From the NCBI RefSeq assembly GCF_042140125.1, contig NZ_CP159473.1: a stretch of 64,000 nt of DNA; one strand, written 5' to 3'. Source of the DNA: Rhodophyticola sp017644125. GTDB taxonomy: Bacteria; Pseudomonadota; Alphaproteobacteria; Rhodobacterales; Rhodobacteraceae. Positions 60,097 to 64,000 of the stretch are shown one piece after another. The position numbers and the translations under genes are program-made. The notes beneath the pieces are model-generated. The model searched no databases and was not told where the DNA came from. It saw only the letters and a list, made by a program, of their open reading frames with translations. The first letter of the stretch is position 1. The number at the start of each line of letters is the position of its first letter.

Positions 60097-61191
60097 TTAG
60101 TCATTCTGGCCGCGGTTGAAAACGGCTTTCTGCAATGCCTCGACGGTCTTCATGACGCGGGGCAGACGGCGCATCGCTTTGTAGATCTCCACCTGCGTAT
60201 CCATTTTCACGGCGGGAGAGCCCATAAGCATCCGCCCCGACGGCACATTGGAGAAGATCTTGGTGGCCCCGGCCGCAACCACATCGTCGCCGATGACGAT
60301 ATTGTCCGACAGCCCGCATTGCCCGCCGAGAACCACCCGGTCGCCGATCACCGTCGATCCGGCGCTGCCCACCTGCCCGCAAATCAGACAGTCCCGCCCG
60401 ATGCGCACGTTGTGGCCGATATGAACGAGGTTATCGAGCTTGGTGCCATCGCCGATTTCCGTGTTGGCGATCGTGCCGCGGTCGATGGCGGTGTTGGCGC
60501 CGATCTCCACATCGTCGCCCAGAACGACCGAGCCGAGCGAGTGGATGCGCGTCCAGCTTTGCGACGCCGCGGGCGCGGCGGCCTTGCCAAGTGTCTCGCG
60601 CGCCCTCTCGACCGTCGATTTCTCCGGCGTGACGAAGGAGAATCCGTCCCCCCCGATCACCGCGCCCGGCTGGATGAACACCCGGTCCCCGATCCGCACC
60701 CGCGCGCCGATGCGGACGCCGGCATGGATCACCGCGTCATCGCCGATTGCCGCCTCGGCCCCGATGCTTGCATGTGCGTCGATCCGGGCATTTGCGCCGA
60801 TCCGCGCGCCGCGCCCGATCACCACGAAGGGCCCGATGGCCGCACCCGCGCCGATCCGGGCGCTGGCGTCGATCACCGCCGTGGCGTGAACGCCCGCCGC
60901 GATCCCGGGCCCCCGATCCATCGCCGCGGTCAGCCCGGCCAGCGCATAGCGCGGGCGCGGCGCGATGATGGCCGCCTTGAGCCCAAGCGCCTGCCAGTCG
61001 CTTCCGGCGCCCAGAACGGCGGCCCGCGCCGCGCCCTTGGACAGATCGGCCAGGAACTTCTCGGACATGGCCAATGCCAGCTGATCCGGCCCCGCGCGGG
61101 CGGGCTCCGCCAGTCCGGTCACCTCAAGATCGACGGCGCCCAGGGCTTCCGCCCCAAGCGCCGCTGCAATCTGTTCAATCGTATGGCCCAT
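60097..61191 (-). CDS. lpxD: UDP-3-O-(3-hydroxyacyl)glucosamine N-acyltransferase
   Basis: 364 aa. LpxD adds the second 3-hydroxyacyl chain in lipid A synthesis. An N-terminal uridine-binding domain (1-100) precedes a left-handed beta helix of hexapeptide repeats (I-G-x-x-x-x pattern, about 100-320), and a C-terminal helix follows. The catalytic His is expected in the N-L-V-H-I-G-H-N segment near 250. Unlike the common bamA-lpxD-fabZ-lpxA order, it is followed by an ACP and a ketosynthase. Confidence 0.93.
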   Translation of the reverse strand: MGHTIEQIAAALGAEALGAVDLEVTGLAEPARAGPDQLALAMSEKFLADLSKGAARAAVLGAGSDWQALGLKAAIIAPRPRYALAGLTAAMDRGPGIAAGVHATAVIDASARIGAGAAIGPFVVIGRGARIGANARIDAHASIGAEAAIGDDAVIHAGVRIGARVRIGDRVFIQPGAVIGGDGFSFVTPEKSTVERARETLGKAAAPAASQSWTRIHSLGSVVLGDDVEIGANTAIDRGTIANTEIGDGTKLDNLVHIGHNVRIGRDCLICGQVGSAGSTVIGDRVVLGGQCGLSDNIVIGDDVVAAGATKIFSNVPSGRMLMGSPAVKMDTQVEIYKAMRRLPRVMKTVEALQKAVFNRGQND

Positions 61192-61227
61192 GGCCCGCCG
61201 CCTCGCCTAATGCATGCGGCGAGAGGT

Positions 61228-62832
61228 TTAGCTTGTGACGGCGCGCACCGCCACCCCTGCGTCCAGCATCGCCTGCCAGAGCAACGTGTTCCGGCCATAG
61301 ACATCGTCGCGGTAGTTCACCCGGCCCTCCGGCGTGATCCACGCGGTCCAGTACACCAGATGCACCGGGATCTGCGTCTCCAGATTGACCTGCGTTTCCC
61401 GGCCCGAGCGGCGATAGGTCTGGTACAGCGCCTCGGGGTCCTCCTCCTGCGGGGCCAGCAGATGATAGGCCAATTCCTGCGGCCGGTGGACCCGCACGCA
61501 GCCGTGGGAATAGGCCCGCACCTGACGCTCGAACAGGTTCCGCGACGGCGTGTCGTGGAGGTAGATGTTCCAGCGGTTCGGGAACATGAACTTCACCTCG
61601 CCAAGCGCATTCTGGCTGCCCGGGGGCTGGCGCAGATCAAAGGGGAAGTTCCGCGCCGTGTACTGGCTGAAATCGATTCCCTGGCGGCTGACGACCCGGC
61701 CACCACGCAGCAATTGCAGATGGCCGGCCGCGGCGGGGTTGCTGCGCATCTGCGGCAGGTACTCGCCCACCGCGATCGAGCGGGGCACATTCCAGCTTGG
61801 ATTGATGACAATGTGCTCCATCACATCCGAAAACTCGGGGGTGCGCCGATCGCTGTCACGATGGCCGACGACGACCCGGGTTTCGAACGTGACCCGCTCG
61901 CCATCGATCACATAGGCGTGGAAGTCCGCGATGTTGACCAGAATGTGCCGGTCGCCCCGCTCCCGATTCATCCAGCGCTGGCGTTCCATCGCAAGAATGA
62001 TCTGCCCAAGGCGCGTTTCGACACCCACATTGATCTCGGCCATGGTGTCGGCGCCGGCCTCTCCGTCTGCGGTCAGCCCGTGATCATCCTGAAAGCGCTG
62101 CACGGCGGCCTGCAGGGTGGCGTCATAGGTCGCGCTGGCCGAGCGCTCCAGATATCCCATGGCGATCAGACGGTTCCGGAGCGCGATCACCGGCTCTCCG
62201 CTATCGCCCGGCGCCAACGCCCCGGCCTGAACCGTCGGGCCCCATCCACCCGCACCCAGCACACGCTCCAGCCGGAGCTTTTCGCGCATCAGGCGAACGT
62301 ATTCCGGGTGGCTGGGCGGCAATGCCCGCATGAATTCGTGGGGGTTGGAGGATGCAAAGCTGTGGATCTGTTCCAGCGGATCGCGCCGCGGCAGGTCCTT
62401 CACGATGTCGGAGACCACATCATCGGGCTCCAGCAGACCGGATTGCACATCTCGGGCATATTGCAGGAACATCCGGGAGGCGAGCACCTCGGCCTGGCCG
62501 CGCGCATAAGGGTTATCCGCATCGCGGAACGTGGCGCGCAGCAGATCGGCCTCGTAGCGCGAGACAGGCAGCCCGTGATCCTCGGCTCTGTCGAGCGCGG
62601 TGAGCAGCGCGTTGCGCCGGTCCGCCGCCTCGGTCGTTGTCCAGATCGGTTCGAAATTCCGTTCGCGATAGAATGTCGCCAGCGCGTCGTTCGACGACGC
62701 GGCCTCCGCAATCGCCTGCCTGAGCGCGGTGACCTGCTGCGCGCTTGCGCTGTGTGTCACCAGCAGACCGTTCAAAAACACCAGCCCCACGACCAATAGA
62801 GGAGCAGCCGACCTGAAAATCCGTAGCCTCAT
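61228..62832 (-). CDS. Murein L,D-transpeptidase (YcbB/LdtD type)
   Basis: 534 aa. N-terminal signal/anchor (hydrophobic 7-25), a peptidoglycan-binding domain (about 170-235, with G-L-T-A-D-G-E-A-G), and a YkuD catalytic domain whose motif Y-S-H-G-C-V-R-V (Cys near 450) is intact. It makes 3-3 (mDAP-mDAP) crosslinks or attaches proteins to peptidoglycan in the periplasm. The ATG at 62832 is preferred to one ten codons earlier because the signal begins there. It is divergent from a DUF882 gene, a likely 3-3 endopeptidase. Confidence 0.92.
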   Translation of the reverse strand: MRLRIFRSAAPLLVVGLVFLNGLLVTHSASAQQVTALRQAIAEAASSNDALATFYRERNFEPIWTTTEAADRRNALLTALDRAEDHGLPVSRYEADLLRATFRDADNPYARGQAEVLASRMFLQYARDVQSGLLEPDDVVSDIVKDLPRRDPLEQIHSFASSNPHEFMRALPPSHPEYVRLMREKLRLERVLGAGGWGPTVQAGALAPGDSGEPVIALRNRLIAMGYLERSASATYDATLQAAVQRFQDDHGLTADGEAGADTMAEINVGVETRLGQIILAMERQRWMNRERGDRHILVNIADFHAYVIDGERVTFETRVVVGHRDSDRRTPEFSDVMEHIVINPSWNVPRSIAVGEYLPQMRSNPAAAGHLQLLRGGRVVSRQGIDFSQYTARNFPFDLRQPPGSQNALGEVKFMFPNRWNIYLHDTPSRNLFERQVRAYSHGCVRVHRPQELAYHLLAPQEEDPEALYQTYRRSGRETQVNLETQIPVHLVYWTAWITPEGRVNYRDDVYGRNTLLWQAMLDAGVAVRAVTS

Positions 62833-63202
62833 GTTCTCAATACCTGTTTGCAACCAGTCCACACCGTCGTGACCACCCTGCTGTCAAAGCCTCGGCGCTG
62901 TCCATTCACAATATCGCAAGGCCTGTAGGTTAAACAGCAATTCACCACGACCTGTTCCCGGCCTGCAACGGCCGGTGACGGTGCTGGCGATACCGCGTTG
63001 TCGGCGCCGATTCTGCGAAAGCTGGGCGGAATTCTGCCGAAATGACACGGCATGTCGGTAAATCGGAAAGGCGGCACTTTAAGATTTCTCTCGTTTGTGT
63101 CATCAACAGCACATCTGAGGGGATAGATACGCAGAATAGCTGCAAAAAGCGGCATAAGACGTGTGACGGAACGAGCAGAGACGAGATGGGGCACAGACTT
63201 AT
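62833..63202. other. 370-bp divergent intergenic region, no gene seen
   Basis: Lies between the L,D-transpeptidase and the DUF882 gene. No ORF with protein-like composition or ribosome-binding site is visible. The part from about 63075 to 63140 is clearly more AT-rich than the rest and probably holds the promoters. GGCGGAATTCTGCC near 63025 is a partly palindromic site. Confidence 0.5.
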
Positions 63203-63763
63203 ATGACCAAGTCAACGTTTACGCGGCGCGCTTTGTTGCGCGTTTTCGCCGCCAGCGCCGTGAGCGCCGCACCGGTGATGGCAAATGCTTTCGGGTTTCT
63301 CCGCGGGGCCGGCGATATCCGCAAACTCTCCATGTATAACGGTCGCACCGGCGAAAGAATGGACATGATTTACTGGATCGATGGCGACTATATCGGCCCG
63401 GCTCTGGACGAGGTGAACCACTTCATGCGCGACTGGCGCCAGAACGAGGTGCGCCGGATCGACACCCGCACCATCGACATTATGGCCGCAGCCCACAACC
63501 TGCTGGAAACCTCCGAACCCTATACGCTTCTGTCGGGATACCGCTCCGCCGCAACGAATGCGATGCTCCGCTCCCGCTCCCGCGGGGTCGCCCGCCACTC
63601 CCGCCACATGACCGGCGAAGCGGCGGATCTGCGGATCAACTCGCGCAGCGTCAGCCAGATCGCCCGCGCCGCCGCGGCCTGCAACGCCGGTGGCGTCGGC
63701 CGGTACTCCGGCTCGAACTTCGTGCACATGGATTGCGGCCCGGTCCGCACCTGGGGTCGCTAG
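63203..63763 (+). CDS. DUF882 / peptidase M15-like protein (YcbK/MepK type)
   Basis: 186 aa. Twin-arginine-like start (T-R-R-A-L-L-R, then A-A-S-A-V-S-A-A-P), suggesting Tat export. The zinc-site residues of the M15-like fold are seen as S-G-Y-R-S, R-H-S-R-H-M-T-G-E-A-A-D-L near 129-141, and F-V-H-M-D near 174-178. E. coli MepK cuts mDAP-mDAP crosslinks. Here the gene is divergent from the L,D-transpeptidase that makes such links, the same partnership as ycbB-ycbK in E. coli. A terminator follows. Confidence 0.9.
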   Translation: MTKSTFTRRALLRVFAASAVSAAPVMANAFGFLRGAGDIRKLSMYNGRTGERMDMIYWIDGDYIGPALDEVNHFMRDWRQNEVRRIDTRTIDIMAAAHNLLETSEPYTLLSGYRSAATNAMLRSRSRGVARHSRHMTGEAADLRINSRSVSQIARAAAACNAGGVGRYSGSNFVHMDCGPVRTWGR

Positions 63764-63811
63764 GCACGACCCCCGCCGCCCCCGGCATCTCTCTTTTCGT
63801 TCCGCATCCGG

Positions 63812-63839
63812 CCCCGCATCTGGCGGGGTCTTTGTTTTT
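63812..63839 (+). terminator. Intrinsic terminator after the DUF882 gene
   Basis: CCCCGC (63812-63817) / GCGGGG (63823-63828), 5-base loop, then TCTTTGTTTTT. Confidence 0.75.
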
Positions 63840-63847
63840 CGCGTCGA

Positions 63848-63877
63848 TGGACTTCGCGCCATGGGCCCCCATATCAT
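63848..63877 (+). promoter_or_regulatory. Possible sigma-70 promoter of msrB
   Basis: TGGACT (63848-63853), 18-base spacer, TATCAT (63872-63877, five of six consensus bases), 32 bases before the msrB ATG. Confidence 0.45.
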
Positions 63878-63909
63878 GGGTCGACGCGACAAACCTGCAG
63901 GAGGATCAG

Positions 63910-64000
63910 ATGGGCAGCTATGCCAGAACCGAAGAGGCCATCGCAGCGCTCAGTCCCGAGGAATACCGGGTGACGCAGGAGAACGGAACCGAGCGTCCCG
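63910..64000 (+). CDS. msrB: Peptide-methionine (R)-S-oxide reductase MsrB, N-terminal fragment
   Basis: Only the first 30 codons are present. They read M-G-S-Y-A-R-T-E-E-A-I-A-A-L then E-E-Y-R-V-T-Q-E and N-G-T-E-R-P, matching the start of MsrB (x-L-T-P-E-Q-Y-x-V-T-Q-x-x-G-T-E-x-P). MsrB reduces methionine-R-sulfoxide with thioredoxin. GGAGGATC precedes the ATG. The catalytic cysteine and zinc sites are beyond the right edge. Confidence 0.85.
   Translation, partial: MGSYARTEEAIAALSPEEYRVTQENGTERP

Overview
The window is about 64 kb of high-GC DNA, almost fully coding, with typical alphaproteobacterial content. The best fit is a Rhodobacterales (Rhodobacteraceae/Roseobacteraceae) chromosome. 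Reasons: a fused indolepyruvate ferredoxin oxidoreductase, membrane urate hydroxylase PuuD with a PuuE-UraD fusion, tripartite tricarboxylate (TTT) and TRAP transporters, an LpxD/ACP/ketosynthase cluster, IalB, and ccmF-ccmH. I see no rRNA, tRNA, CRISPR, prophage or insertion sequence, so this reads as a stable chromosomal segment. Assignment to a genus is not possible from the sequence alone.

Layout. 1-5.3 kb: a carboxylate uptake and CoA-activation locus (family III CoA-transferase fragment and HMG-CoA lyase, divergent from tctCBA and a LysR regulator). 5.3-7 kb: a 44-aa ORF, a cold-shock protein and a fatty-acid desaturase placed directly behind the csp terminator. 7-17.2 kb: a peptidoglycan-sugar salvage island, with murQ, a Dpp-type ABC transporter, a beta-lactamase-fold hydrolase and anmK on the minus strand, divergent from murR and nagA. 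17.2-25 kb: two EamA exporters, a FadL porin of different composition, a P-loop protein, metA, a lipoprotein hydrolase, ppk2 and a TetR regulator. 25-30.3 kb: iorA, a LysR regulator, a candidate small RNA and a GNAT enzyme. 30.3-35.6 kb: purL, bolA, grxD, der and yaiI. 35.6-45.2 kb: an aldolase and a mutarotase-like protein, then urate-to-glyoxylate catabolism (puuD, uraH, puuE-uraD, ureidoglycine aminohydrolase, allA) and a TRAP transporter. 45.3-53.1 kb: a PQQ-type sugar dehydrogenase, a branched-chain-amino-acid type ABC operon whose livG is frameshifted, and paaG. 53.1-57.4 kb: ccmH, ccmF and a HerA-like ATPase. 57.4-57.7 kb: two candidate small RNAs. 57.8-64 kb: envelope genes (ialB, ketosynthase, ACP, lpxD, L,D-transpeptidase, DUF882 endopeptidase-like) and the start of msrB.

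The most interesting signals are these. (i) Three short candidate sRNA loci (about 29.69, 57.45 and 57.61 kb). Two carry a C-U-C-C-C-U-G-U anti-Shine-Dalgarno motif and the third carries its exact complement, which suggests a regulator/sponge arrangement. (ii) The compact muropeptide-salvage island with its own Dpp-like importer. (iii) The murR gene, whose only well-placed start is a CTG codon. (iv) The single-base frameshift in livG. (v) A MetA with the glutamate that marks acetyl-CoA specificity.
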